Source: Prevotellaceae bacterium (GTDB lineage: Bacteria; Bacteroidota; Bacteroidia; Bacteroidales; UBA932). From it: a stretch of DNA of 14,366 nt. The stretch lies in NCBI GenBank assembly GCA_031267155.1, contig JAIRZR010000187.1, positions 1 to 14,366 of the forward strand. The letters run 5' to 3'. The notes under the pieces were generated by a model. That model did not search any database and had not been told where the DNA came from. It was given only the letters and a program-made list of their open reading frames with translations. Positions within the stretch are counted from its first letter, which is position 1. Each line of letters opens with the position of its first letter. The translations under genes were made by a program, and so were the position numbers. Positions 1-8,059 of this stretch are shown here, piece by piece.

Positions 1-206
1 AGGGATGAAATATCGGTAGAAAACAGTCGGAAATCGGTAAGAATCCCGTGAGGGATGAAATGTAAAAACGAAGATACCGCGTGTCATCCCTGACGGGATT
101 TTGCTGGACAATGAATTGATTGCTACCAATATTTCATCCCTGACGGGATTTTTGATTCCGGCAATGTTATATGCTTTTTGCATTAAACCGTTTAATGGGG
201 GACTAA
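1..206. repeat. Left copy of a 196-bp inverted repeat that flanks the window
   Basis: Positions 9-204 match the reverse complement of 14171-14366 over an equal length of 196 bp, with 6 mismatches counted by eye (about 97% identity). The repeat is built from the module AATCCCGTCAGGGAT in both orientations, separated by segments such as ATATCGGTAGAAAACAGTCG and GTAAAAACGAAGATACC. The module is itself nearly palindromic (ATCCC-GTC-GGGAT type). Similarity to the other end stops sharply at 204. The right copy runs to the last base of the window, so the true length is unknown. No credible gene lies here; a 67-codon open frame from 101 is made of repeat sequence. Confidence 0.9.
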
Positions 207-308
207 TGAATATTCGACTGCGCTGCCGTATCCGTCTGTTTTTTTCGCAGAAGCAGGCGTTTTATCGGTGTGTTCAAATGAAATTCGGTTTATGTAATAA
301 ATAAGCCT

Positions 309-316
309 TACATTTG
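309..316 (+). promoter_or_regulatory. Putative Bacteroidetes -7 promoter element for murF-alr
   Basis: TACATTTG matches the Bacteroidetes -7 consensus TAnnTTTG exactly. A partial -33 box, TTCG (consensus TTTG), lies at 284-287 with a 21-nt spacer. A start near 322 would leave a leader of about 28 nt before the ATG at 350. No Shine-Dalgarno sequence is visible, as is usual in this phylum. Confidence 0.55.
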
Positions 317-349
317 CATCCGGTAAAAAAGTGTTTTAAATGATATATT

Positions 350-2845
350 ATGCAGTATAAACTTTCCGTAATTTCAGATATCGTCGAAGGCATACGTCTT
401 GGAGACGATGTTATTATCAATCATGTGTTTGTTGATAGCCGCAACAGGGTCGAGCGCATGGAGGCGGCGCTTTTTGTCGCCATAAGGGGCGAGCGTCACG
501 ACGGACACGATTATGTCGGGGAACTCTATGCGAAAGGCATTCGCAATTTCATTGTAGACAGGGACTTCTCTCTGGAAAACATCCGCGAGGAGAATGTCGT
601 TATTGTCGAAAACACATTGAAAGCCATTCAGGATATCGCGGCAGACTGCAGGGACAGCTTTTCCTTTCCCGTGCTGGGAATCACCGGAAGCAACGGCAAG
701 ACATGCGTTAAGGAGTGGATATACCAGATATTTCAAAGCGCTGAAACAATCAGCCGCAGCCCGAAGAGTTACAATTCGCAAACAGGAGTTCCCTTATCAA
801 TACTGCTGTCAGACAGCGCTTCGACGCTCGGAATATTCGAGGCGGGAATTTCCCTGCCCGGAGAAATGAGCCGTCTGGAAAAAATACTGCATCCCGACAC
901 GGGAATATTTACGAACATCGGGGACGCCCATCAGGAAAATTTCAGGGACATCGGGCAGAAAATCAATGAAAAGCTTCAACTGTTCAGGAAATCTGAACTG
1001 CTGATATACTGTTCGGATTATACGGCTCTGCACAGGGCGGTTTCGGAATCGCAGCACGAATATTCCACTTTCACCTGGGGACACGGCGACGAATGTAAGC
1101 TGAAGATACTGGACAAAACGTGCATACAGAACAGAACTGTCCTGAAAATAAGGATAAACGACAGTAAACTGAAGGAAAGATACGGAAACGAGCAGGAGTT
1201 TGAGATCCCCTTTTCCGATTCCGCCTCGATGGAAAATGCAATGCACTGTATTGCTTTTGCCCTGACGAAAGGCTTTGATATCAGTTTACTGAAAGCCAGT
1301 CTGGCGAACATTGCTCCCGTTGCCATGCGCCTGGAGTTGAAGGAGGGAATCAACAGGTGCACGATAATCAACGATTCGTACAACTCGGACATCAATTCGC
1401 TTACAATTGCGCTGGATTTTCTGGACGGACTGACGCAGCACGAAAGGAAAACCCTGATTCTGTCCGACATCATGCAGAGCGAATCCGACGAAGGGAAACT
1501 GTACCGGCAGGTGTCCAAACTGCTTCAGTCGAGAGGCATAAGCCGCTTTACCGGAATCGGCGAAGCGCTGGAACGCAACTCCGCATGTTTTATCGAAAAC
1601 ACGGATATCCCCGATTGCAGCTTCTATCGCGATACGGACAAATTCCTGAAGCGCTGCAACAAAGCCGGGTTCAGCAACGAGGCTGTTCTCCTGAAGGGAA
1701 GCAGGCAGTTCCGTTTCGAAAAAATATCGCGACTGCTCGAAGTTCAGGTACATCAGACTGTGCTGGAGGTCAATATGAACGCCCTCGTGGACAATCTGAA
1801 CTATTTCAGGTCGAAACTGAACGAAGGCGTAAAGCTGATGGCTATGGTCAAAGCCTCTTCATACGGTCTCGGCTCTTCGGAAATAGCGGCGCTGCTGCAA
1901 TACCACAGAGTGGATTATCTGGCAGTTGCATACGTCGACGAAGGCGTCGGTCTCCGTGAAAACGGAATCACCATGCCTGTTGTCGTGCTGAATACCGAGC
2001 CTGACAATTTCGACATCATGATTGAATACCGGCTGGAACCGGAGATTTACAGCATAAACTCGCTGCTCTCTTTCCTGAAAACCGCTTCCGGAATGGGGAT
2101 AAGCAGCTATCCCGTGCATATAAAAGCGGATACGGGAATGCACCGGCTGGGATTTGCGGAAAACGACCTGCCCGAACTGTGCCGCATCCTCAAAAACAGT
2201 CAAACGGTCAAAGCCGCATCCGTCTTTTCCCACCTTGTCGCTTCCGAAGACAGCAGGCATGACGGGTTCACCGTCCTGCAAATCGAAAGATTCAAAATAT
2301 TCTGCCGCCTGCTGGAGCAGGGAATCGGGTATCCTTTCATTAAACACATCCTCAATTCTTCCGGAATAGAACGTTTTCCCGATGCCCAGTTCGACATGAC
2401 ACGCCTGGGAATCGGTCTTTACGGCGTCGGGATTGACGCAAACAGAAACTGCCTTGCCAGGGTCGGAACCCTGAGCAGCGCGATTGTGCAGATAAAACAG
2501 GTCGGCGAGGGAGAAACCGTCGGCTACGGCAGACACGGCAAAGTGACAAGTCCGAAAACAATAGCCACAATACCGATAGGATATGCCGACGGCTTGAACA
2601 GGAAACTTGGCAACGGGAAAGGATATTTCACGGTGAACGGAAAACCCGCCCCGATTACAGGCAATATCTGCATGGACTCCTGCATGATAGATATCACAGG
2701 CATGGACGCCGGAGAGGGCGACAGGGTTATCGTCATGGGAGACGCACCTTCCGTTTACGAAATCGCAGACGCCACAGACACAATCCCGTACGAGATACTG
2801 ACAGGCATTTCGCAACGGGTAAAACGGGTATATGTTTCTTTGTAG
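350..2845 (+). CDS. murF-alr: Bifunctional UDP-MurNAc-tripeptide:D-Ala-D-Ala ligase / alanine racemase
   Basis: A fusion of two cytoplasmic peptidoglycan enzymes, 831 aa, a normal length for this Bacteroidetes fusion. The N-terminal half (about 1-455) is MurF, which adds D-Ala-D-Ala to UDP-MurNAc-tripeptide using ATP. It shows the P-loop GITGSNGKT (110-118), the PKSYNSQTGVP substrate loop (138-148) and NDSYNS (341-346). The C-terminal half (about 460-831) is a PLP-dependent alanine racemase, which makes D-alanine. The PLP lysine is K501 in MVKASSYG, the second catalytic base is probably Y726 in VGYGRHG, and HRLGF and IPIGYADG are conserved blocks. The two halves thus supply and use the same metabolite. 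The gene has its own promoter-like box and is followed by a 367-bp gap, so it is probably monocistronic. Both active sites look intact. Confidence 0.97.
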   Translation: MQYKLSVISDIVEGIRLGDDVIINHVFVDSRNRVERMEAALFVAIRGERHDGHDYVGELYAKGIRNFIVDRDFSLENIREENVVIVENTLKAIQDIAADCRDSFSFPVLGITGSNGKTCVKEWIYQIFQSAETISRSPKSYNSQTGVPLSILLSDSASTLGIFEAGISLPGEMSRLEKILHPDTGIFTNIGDAHQENFRDIGQKINEKLQLFRKSELLIYCSDYTALHRAVSESQHEYSTFTWGHGDECKLKILDKTCIQNRTVLKIRINDSKLKERYGNEQEFEIPFSDSASMENAMHCIAFALTKGFDISLLKASLANIAPVAMRLELKEGINRCTIINDSYNSDINSLTIALDFLDGLTQHERKTLILSDIMQSESDEGKLYRQVSKLLQSRGISRFTGIGEALERNSACFIENTDIPDCSFYRDTDKFLKRCNKAGFSNEAVLLKGSRQFRFEKISRLLEVQVHQTVLEVNMNALVDNLNYFRSKLNEGVKLMAMVKASSYGLGSSEIAALLQYHRVDYLAVAYVDEGVGLRENGITMPVVVLNTEPDNFDIMIEYRLEPEIYSINSLLSFLKTASGMGISSYPVHIKADTGMHRLGFAENDLPELCRILKNSQTVKAASVFSHLVASEDSRHDGFTVLQIERFKIFCRLLEQGIGYPFIKHILNSSGIERFPDAQFDMTRLGIGLYGVGIDANRNCLARVGTLSSAIVQIKQVGEGETVGYGRHGKVTSPKTIATIPIGYADGLNRKLGNGKGYFTVNGKPAPITGNICMDSCMIDITGMDAGEGDRVIVMGDAPSVYEIADATDTIPYEILTGISQRVKRVYVSL

Positions 2846-2947
2846 GGTCGCTCTGCATTCTTATCTCACAATCACAGTATAATCGAAATCAAGTGTACCT
2901 GAAATCAAGCCATTACTAAACTGGAGATGTCTAAAAAGTCCTCACGT

Positions 2948-3025
2948 CGTCATTGCGAGCGAAGCGAAGCAATCCTGAATACTGTTAATCACTGGATTGC
3001 TTCGGGCTGCGCCCTCGCAATGACG
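2948..3025. repeat. REP-like palindromic element (ATTGCGAG...AAGCAATCC family)
   Basis: CGTCATTGCGAG (2948-2959) pairs with CTCGCAATGACG (3014-3025), and GAAGCAATCC (2966-2975) pairs with GGATTGCTTC (2994-3003), giving a long imperfect hairpin with an 18-nt loop. The same core sequences occur in the 38-bp inverted repeat at 10532-10633, so the family is dispersed within the window. It lies about 100 bp after murF-alr and may help end or protect that transcript; this is inference. Confidence 0.85.
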
Positions 3026-3168
3026 GGATTCGACCCTTTTGAGACACCCTCCTGCGTTGTGATATTATTGATACTGTTGACAACGGTAATCACGGCAACG
3101 ACAATGCAGGGGCGAATCTATGTGTTCGCCCTGTTATGTATTTTTTTTTAATCGTCTTCGAAATTAAT

Positions 3169-3176
3169 TACATTTA
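3169..3176 (+). promoter_or_regulatory. Possible -7 promoter element for the DPP IV gene
   Basis: TACATTTA is one base from the Bacteroidetes consensus TAnnTTTG and sits 37 bp before the ATG at 3213, at a spacing similar to the other boxes in this window. No clear -33 element was seen. It is a weak call. Confidence 0.3.
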
Positions 3177-3212
3177 CGTCATGAATATAAACATATTTTA
3201 AAATATAAAATA

Positions 3213-5339
3213 ATGAAAAAGATAATATTAGCATTAATCACCGTATTTTTTATAACAGTAAATACGACAGCTCAAGACAAGATTTTCACCATGGAAGAGG
3301 CTGTTTTGGGTTACCATCTTCGTCCTGAATCGAAATATTTTGCCTGGCAGGGCGACACTGACAATTATACGTATACCGAAGAGAAAAATCTGGTATCCGA
3401 AGATGTTAAGGGCATGAAAAAGACACTGATAAAACTTGCCGAACTGAACAGCATCCTTAATTCCAGTCTGGAAAACTTCCCATCATACTCGTGGATGGAC
3501 GAGAATATCCTTAAAATCAATTATAAAGGAAAGGAATACCGTGTGGACATACCTTCCAAAACACTTGTAAAAACCGTGTCGTTTCCCGAAGGCGTCGAAA
3601 ACCTGACATATACCAAAACGGGAAAACTCTATGCATATACGGTGGGAAACAACTTGTTATACATGAACGAACAGGGCGACAGCTTTACCGTTACAGACGA
3701 CAGGGACAAAAATATTGTGAACGGACAAACTGTCAGTCGTGAGGAATTTGGTATTTACGGAGGGATATTCTGGTCGCCTGACGGGAAAAAACTTGCTTTT
3801 TACCGCAAGAATGAAACTCAGGTAGAGACATTTCCACTGTTAGATATAACTACCCGAACCGGTTCGCTCAGGACAATAAAATATCCCATGGCGGGAATGA
3901 AATCGGAACAGATCTCTATAGGCGTGTATGATATCGAAACAAAACAGACACATTTTCTCGAAGTAAACGATTTCGGACATGAGCAGTATCTTACAAATCC
4001 TGCATGGTCGCCGCAATCTGACGTGATTTACGTACAGGTACTTAATCGTGGTCAAGACCATCTGCGACTGAACAGGTACAGCGCTTCGACAGGCAAGTTT
4101 ATCTCTACATTATTCGAGGAAAAAACGGATACTTACATCGAACCGCAGCACACGCTGCGCTTTTTGGACGAAAAAGGCGAACAGTTTATTTATACGACCA
4201 ACAACAGGGACGGATATCTAAGTCTGTATCTGCATAATGCAGCTGATGGAAAATTGATAAAACGCCTAACGCCCGTGGCTGCCGATGTGAAATTTCTTGC
4301 AGTGGACAAAGCCGGCAAAAATCTTTATTATCTCTCCGCCGAAACAAGTCCGGTCGAAGAACATCTTTTCCGGACGAATCTTAAAACCGGCAAATCCGTG
4401 CGCCTGACTTCCGGAAAAGGATGGCACAGCATATCCATGAGCAGGAATTGTTCGTGGTTTATTGACAGTTACAGCAGTTTGAACGTGCCAGGGATTATTG
4501 AAATCACGGACGTCGACAAAAAGAAAACGCGGCAAATTTTTGCGGCAAAAAATCCACTCGAAGGATATTCTACCGGAGAAGTAACACTGGGAACGCTGAA
4601 AGCCGACGACGGTTATGATCTTTATTATCGCCTGATTAAGCCTGTCGGATTTGATTCCACACGCAAATATCCGGTTATTCAGTATGTATATGGAGGTCCC
4701 CATTCTCAATTAGTACAAAATGACTGGAAGGCGTCTTCGGGATTATGGGAGATGTATATGGCGCAGCACGGATATGTTGTTTTTGTCATGGACAACCATG
4801 GGACGAGCAATCGCGGCAGGGATTTTGAAAATGTTATTCATCGCCAGTGCGGTCAGCGCGAAATGATTGATCAGGTTAAGGGAGTGGAATTTCTGAAATC
4901 GAAATCCTGGGTGGATGCAGACAGGATAGGCGTGCATGGCTGGAGTTACGGCGGTTTTATGACAATCTCACTGATTACCAGCTATCCGGAGATATATAAG
5001 GCAGCGGTTGCCGGAGGTCCCGTGATCGACTGGAAATGGTACGAAGTGATGTACGGCGAGCGATATATGGACACTCCCGACGAAAATCCGGACGGATACA
5101 GCAAAACAAGCCTGATTAATAAAGCGAAAGATTTGAAGGGAAAGCTTCTCATCTGTCACGGATTAGTCGATCCCGTAGTGCTTATAGAACATAGCCTGAG
5201 TTTTGTCAGCGAATGTATAAAGAATAATGTTCAGGTAGATTATTTTCCATATCCGCTTGCAGAGCACAATGTTGGCGGCAGAGACCGTATCCACCTGATG
5301 CAGAAAATCACAAATTATTTTGAAGATTATTTGAAATAA
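3213..5339 (+). CDS. Secreted S9B dipeptidyl peptidase IV
   Basis: A prolyl oligopeptidase-family serine peptidase, 708 aa, that releases X-Pro or X-Ala dipeptides from peptide N-termini, probably in the periplasm or at the outer surface. The N-terminus is a signal peptide with likely cleavage after TTA (residue 20). A beta-propeller follows (about 40-450), with repeated WSPDG/WSPQS-type blades. It carries the DPP IV double glutamate E177-E178 in SREEFGI, which binds the free N-terminus of the substrate. The alpha/beta-hydrolase domain (about 460-708) has Ser578 in GWSYGG, Asp653 in HGLVD and His685 in AEHNVGG. The Asp-to-His spacing of 32 equals that of human DPP IV. The ATG at 3213 is the only start that gives a complete signal peptide. 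No sorting domain is seen at the C-terminus. The gene stands alone and converges with the minus-strand block, with no intergenic space. Confidence 0.93.
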   Translation: MKKIILALITVFFITVNTTAQDKIFTMEEAVLGYHLRPESKYFAWQGDTDNYTYTEEKNLVSEDVKGMKKTLIKLAELNSILNSSLENFPSYSWMDENILKINYKGKEYRVDIPSKTLVKTVSFPEGVENLTYTKTGKLYAYTVGNNLLYMNEQGDSFTVTDDRDKNIVNGQTVSREEFGIYGGIFWSPDGKKLAFYRKNETQVETFPLLDITTRTGSLRTIKYPMAGMKSEQISIGVYDIETKQTHFLEVNDFGHEQYLTNPAWSPQSDVIYVQVLNRGQDHLRLNRYSASTGKFISTLFEEKTDTYIEPQHTLRFLDEKGEQFIYTTNNRDGYLSLYLHNAADGKLIKRLTPVAADVKFLAVDKAGKNLYYLSAETSPVEEHLFRTNLKTGKSVRLTSGKGWHSISMSRNCSWFIDSYSSLNVPGIIEITDVDKKKTRQIFAAKNPLEGYSTGEVTLGTLKADDGYDLYYRLIKPVGFDSTRKYPVIQYVYGGPHSQLVQNDWKASSGLWEMYMAQHGYVVFVMDNHGTSNRGRDFENVIHRQCGQREMIDQVKGVEFLKSKSWVDADRIGVHGWSYGGFMTISLITSYPEIYKAAVAGGPVIDWKWYEVMYGERYMDTPDENPDGYSKTSLINKAKDLKGKLLICHGLVDPVVLIEHSLSFVSECIKNNVQVDYFPYPLAEHNVGGRDRIHLMQKITNYFEDYLK

Positions 5340-5579
5340 TCATATTTGTGTCATTATAGCAATTTCTCCTATCAGATGCTCATCACTGGTTTCAAGTGGA
5401 ATATATTCGACTGTGGAGAAAATGTCGGACATTTTTATTTCACTTAAAGCCTCTTCTGCTTTAACAGTTATGGTAATATGATTTTTTTCTTTGGAAGTGA
5501 CATCGCTTTTATTACAACTGCATACCACACACAGAATAAGGTATAAACAATTTTTGAAAACAATATTTTTTGATCTCAT
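5340..5579 (-). pseudogene. Truncated 6-bladed beta-propeller lipoprotein (N-terminal fragment)
   Basis: A 79-aa open frame starting with a lipoprotein signal (hydrophobic run, then VVCSC-NKS, acyl Cys22). It continues into IFSTVEYIPLETSDEHLIGEI, which strongly resembles the opening of Bacteroidetes '6-bladed beta-propeller' lipoproteins. Those proteins are usually several hundred residues long; this one stops after a few more residues at a TGA whose complement (5340-5342) directly follows the DPP IV stop codon (5337-5339). The propeller blades are therefore missing, and I read it as a gene remnant cut at the junction with the peptidase gene. It starts 8 bp after the DUF4837 stop, so it could still be co-transcribed and might yield a small lipoprotein. 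An intact small lipoprotein is the alternative. The family assignment rests on a short motif. Confidence 0.55.
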
Positions 5580-5587
5580 TTCTACAT

Positions 5588-6613
5588 TTAGTTATCTTGA
5601 TTCACTGCTTTTTCGGCACTGCCGTCATTAAACGAAAACGTATTGATTATGCCCAAAACCCGGCGGATATAATCCCGTTTTTCGAAGCGCGGGGCATAGA
5701 CATAGCCTTCGACGGTGATTATACGCCTTTTATTCCTGTCGATATACGAACGGCTTACAAACGGACCGCCCATGAAATCATTGACGAGTTCCCAAAGTCC
5801 CCTTAATTCTCCATACGGCATGTCCCCGTGTTTTTTGATTTCCAGTTCGGGCATAACATATTTTGCCGTTGTCATCCAGCTGCTGTCCCTTGCTCCGGGG
5901 ACTTTTTCCTTCATGATGGAATCTCTCTTGCCGACCATGTAGTTGACCGTAAAGGTGCTGTCGTCGACAAAAGGATACGAATACACGAAAATCCCTATGC
6001 TGTTGTGGGTTGACTGCGTTTCGAGCCAGATAAAGTCGGCATCGTTTCTCATTATATTATAGTAACCCGAAGGCACGTACAGATTGACGTCGAAGCGGTT
6101 TTCGATTTTGCGGTGTATCATTGTATCGGCAAACGCCTTTACATTTTTCGACTGGCGTTCCAGTTCCGCCTGCTCGTAGAGCGATATCATGCTTTCGCGC
6201 TTGTCGCTCAATACTTTTGCTACGGAAGAAATGTCGGGACCCATAGCATTAAGCACAATCTGGGGCACAGACCAGAGATCGCGGCTTATGGTCAGTTTCG
6301 ATTCCGAAAATTCACTGGAAATGCTTATCAGCAGGATATTTCTGTGCTTTTTCATTATCGGCAGGAAAGACGAGTTTGCAATCGGAATCAGGGTGTAGAA
6401 CTTTTCGGCGCCCGGCAGCATGGGATAGGATTTTTCGAATATCGAACGGATAGAATCTCCGACTTCCGAATTCCAGTGGGAATTTTCGATAATAACCAGC
6501 AGTTCTCCGATTTTACCGGTGGCGCCCGGCTTCGGAAGATTCGAACTGTCGCCACACGAAACAGCCAGCGCCAGGGCTGCTGTAACAAGTGATATGCATA
6601 ATAACCGTTTCAT
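5588..6613 (-). CDS. DUF4837 family lipoprotein
   Basis: A 341-aa protein of unknown function that resembles the DUF4837 family of Bacteroidetes. It has a lipoprotein signal with lipobox AVSC (Cys20) followed by GDSSN, so it is probably anchored in the outer or inner membrane facing the periplasm. Family-like features are the GKIGELLVIIE segment after the signal, HWNSEVGDSIR, the KHRNILLISIS strand and a C-terminal RRIITVEGYVYAPRFEKRDYIR block. No catalytic motif is visible. It starts 33 bp after the rseP stop codon on the same strand, which indicates an operon; rseP next to a DUF4837 gene is an arrangement I know from Bacteroidales. A link to envelope stress or membrane proteolysis is inferred from this pairing only. 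Length and reading frame appear complete. Confidence 0.85.
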   Translation of the reverse strand: MKRLLCISLVTAALALAVSCGDSSNLPKPGATGKIGELLVIIENSHWNSEVGDSIRSIFEKSYPMLPGAEKFYTLIPIANSSFLPIMKKHRNILLISISSEFSESKLTISRDLWSVPQIVLNAMGPDISSVAKVLSDKRESMISLYEQAELERQSKNVKAFADTMIHRKIENRFDVNLYVPSGYYNIMRNDADFIWLETQSTHNSIGIFVYSYPFVDDSTFTVNYMVGKRDSIMKEKVPGARDSSWMTTAKYVMPELEIKKHGDMPYGELRGLWELVNDFMGGPFVSRSYIDRNKRRIITVEGYVYAPRFEKRDYIRRVLGIINTFSFNDGSAEKAVNQDN

Positions 6614-6646
6614 ATAAAAAAAATTTAATCAATTAAACCTTGCCAA

Positions 6647-7975
6647 TCAATTCAATATATGCCTTACGATATCATTTCCAATTGCATAAACCATTATAAA
6701 CAGCAGTATTACCATTCCAGCCACCTGAGCGTATGTGAGAAACCTGTCGCTCGGTTTGCGTCCCGTAATCACTTCATACAATAAAAACATAACATGTCCT
6801 CCGTCAAGCGCCGGTATCGGTAACAGATTCAATACCGCAAGCATAATTGACAACAGAGCTGTTATATCGCAAAATCTGTGCCAATCCCACTGTGCAGAGT
6901 AAATATTTCCTATCGAAATGAAACTTCCCACCTGTTTATATGTCTTTGTTTTGGGCGTAGCCATCAGGCGTATTTCGCATATCTGGTCGGATATCCGCGT
7001 TTTAGCCTTTTCCAGACCGGCAGGAAACGCCTGCAGAATGTTGTAGCTTTTTTTCTCGAATTTAAAGAAATCCCTCATGTCGGTTTTCAGATTTACTCCA
7101 ATCATGCCGCTGTCGTTTACCTTCACGGGAATGTCCATGCGCGAATTGCCCCTGAGCACCTTGAGTTCGACAGTCTGCCCCCTGTTATCCGAAAGGATGT
7201 CCTTTATGTTCCTGATACTGTTTGCCGCAATCCCCGCCGCTCCGATAACTTCATCGCCGGGCGCAAGTCCGGACAGTCTGTTGTGCGACGAATCGGAGAC
7301 ATGCTCCACAACAAACGGGATGGCAGGCTCGATGAAACGGTTTTTGACCATATACGATACGTATGTATAATAGTCGGGCGAGATGTTCACCACTTCGCTG
7401 CCTCTCTGCAGGCTGATGTTCATCTCTCTGTAGAGCGTCATTTTCCTGTGTACATCGTAAAAATTCTCGACAGGCTCGCCATTGACGGCAAGTATCCTGT
7501 CCCCGTCGCGAAAGCCCATTTCCAGAGCTACCGAATCGCATGAGATGCCGTATTTTACATCTTTGTTTGCCAGATATTCCTCGCCCCAGTATGCCAGCAT
7601 TCCCACATAGATGAAAAAGGCAAGTATCACGTTGAACATTACGCCTCCCAGCATTATCAGCAGCCTCTGGTATGCCGGCTTGCTCCTGAACTCCCATGGC
7701 TGAGGCTCGTTTTTCAGCATCTCAGTATCCATCGACTCGTCTATCATTCCGGATATCTTGCAGTATCCGCCGAGAGGCAGCCAGCCGACGCCGTATTCCG
7801 TTTCCGAATTTTTGGGTTTATACTTGAACAGGGCAAATTTTATATCGAAAAATATATAGAATTTCTCAACCCGCACCTTGAACATTCTGGCGAAAATGAA
7901 GTGTCCGAACTCGTGTATTAATACCAGAATCGACAGTGAAAGAATAAGCTGTGATGCTTTAATAAGGATTTCCAT
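6647..7975 (-). CDS. rseP: RseP-type site-2 zinc metalloprotease
   Basis: A 442-aa intramembrane protease (M50) that cuts transmembrane segments of substrates such as anti-sigma factors. The first membrane helix contains the zinc motif HEFGH (His21, Glu22, His25). The third zinc ligand is Asp391 in PIPALDGGH near the C-terminal helices. Other hydrophobic segments lie at about 105-130, 368-388 and 418-436. Two PDZ domains sit between them, at about 140-195 (MGFRDGDRILAVNGEPV) and 222-290 (LSGLAPGDEVIGAAG), as in other RseP proteins. All catalytic residues are present. The ATG ending at 7975 is supported by a promoter box at 8015-8022. DUF4837 lies 33 bp downstream in the same operon. The dxr gene that often precedes rseP in Bacteroidales is absent; an agmatinase gene is there instead. 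Confidence 0.95.
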   Translation of the reverse strand: MEILIKASQLILSLSILVLIHEFGHFIFARMFKVRVEKFYIFFDIKFALFKYKPKNSETEYGVGWLPLGGYCKISGMIDESMDTEMLKNEPQPWEFRSKPAYQRLLIMLGGVMFNVILAFFIYVGMLAYWGEEYLANKDVKYGISCDSVALEMGFRDGDRILAVNGEPVENFYDVHRKMTLYREMNISLQRGSEVVNISPDYYTYVSYMVKNRFIEPAIPFVVEHVSDSSHNRLSGLAPGDEVIGAAGIAANSIRNIKDILSDNRGQTVELKVLRGNSRMDIPVKVNDSGMIGVNLKTDMRDFFKFEKKSYNILQAFPAGLEKAKTRISDQICEIRLMATPKTKTYKQVGSFISIGNIYSAQWDWHRFCDITALLSIMLAVLNLLPIPALDGGHVMFLLYEVITGRKPSDRFLTYAQVAGMVILLFIMVYAIGNDIVRHILN

Positions 7976-8014
7976 TTCTTTTTATTTAAATATTTTTATC
8001 ATTTTTACAGGCTG

Positions 8015-8022
8015 CAAATGTA
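8015..8022 (-). promoter_or_regulatory. Putative -7 promoter element for rseP-DUF4837
   Basis: The minus strand reads TACATTTGC, an exact match to TAnnTTTG and identical to the box before murF-alr. It is 39 bp upstream of the rseP start, giving a leader of about 33 nt. A good -33 TTTG was not found. It lies in the 84-bp gap between the agmatinase stop codon and rseP, so rseP can be transcribed separately from the agmatinase gene. Confidence 0.55.
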
Positions 8023-8059
8023 CATGATTAAAATCATTTTACAGCATACTAAAGGTAAA

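Larger units (their letters stand above)
2846..3212. other. Intergenic region between murF-alr and the DPP IV gene
   Basis: This 367-bp gap holds the REP-like hairpin at 2948-3025 and a weak promoter-like box before the peptidase gene. A 74-codon open frame at 2927-3151 reads through the hairpin (RHCERSEAI) and is a translation of the repeat, not a gene. Nothing else was recognised. Confidence 0.7.

Noticed and set aside
2927..3151. 74-codon gene between murF-alr and the peptidase
   Set aside because: It reads through the REP hairpin (RHCERSEAI), a known type of spurious translation; no supporting signals.
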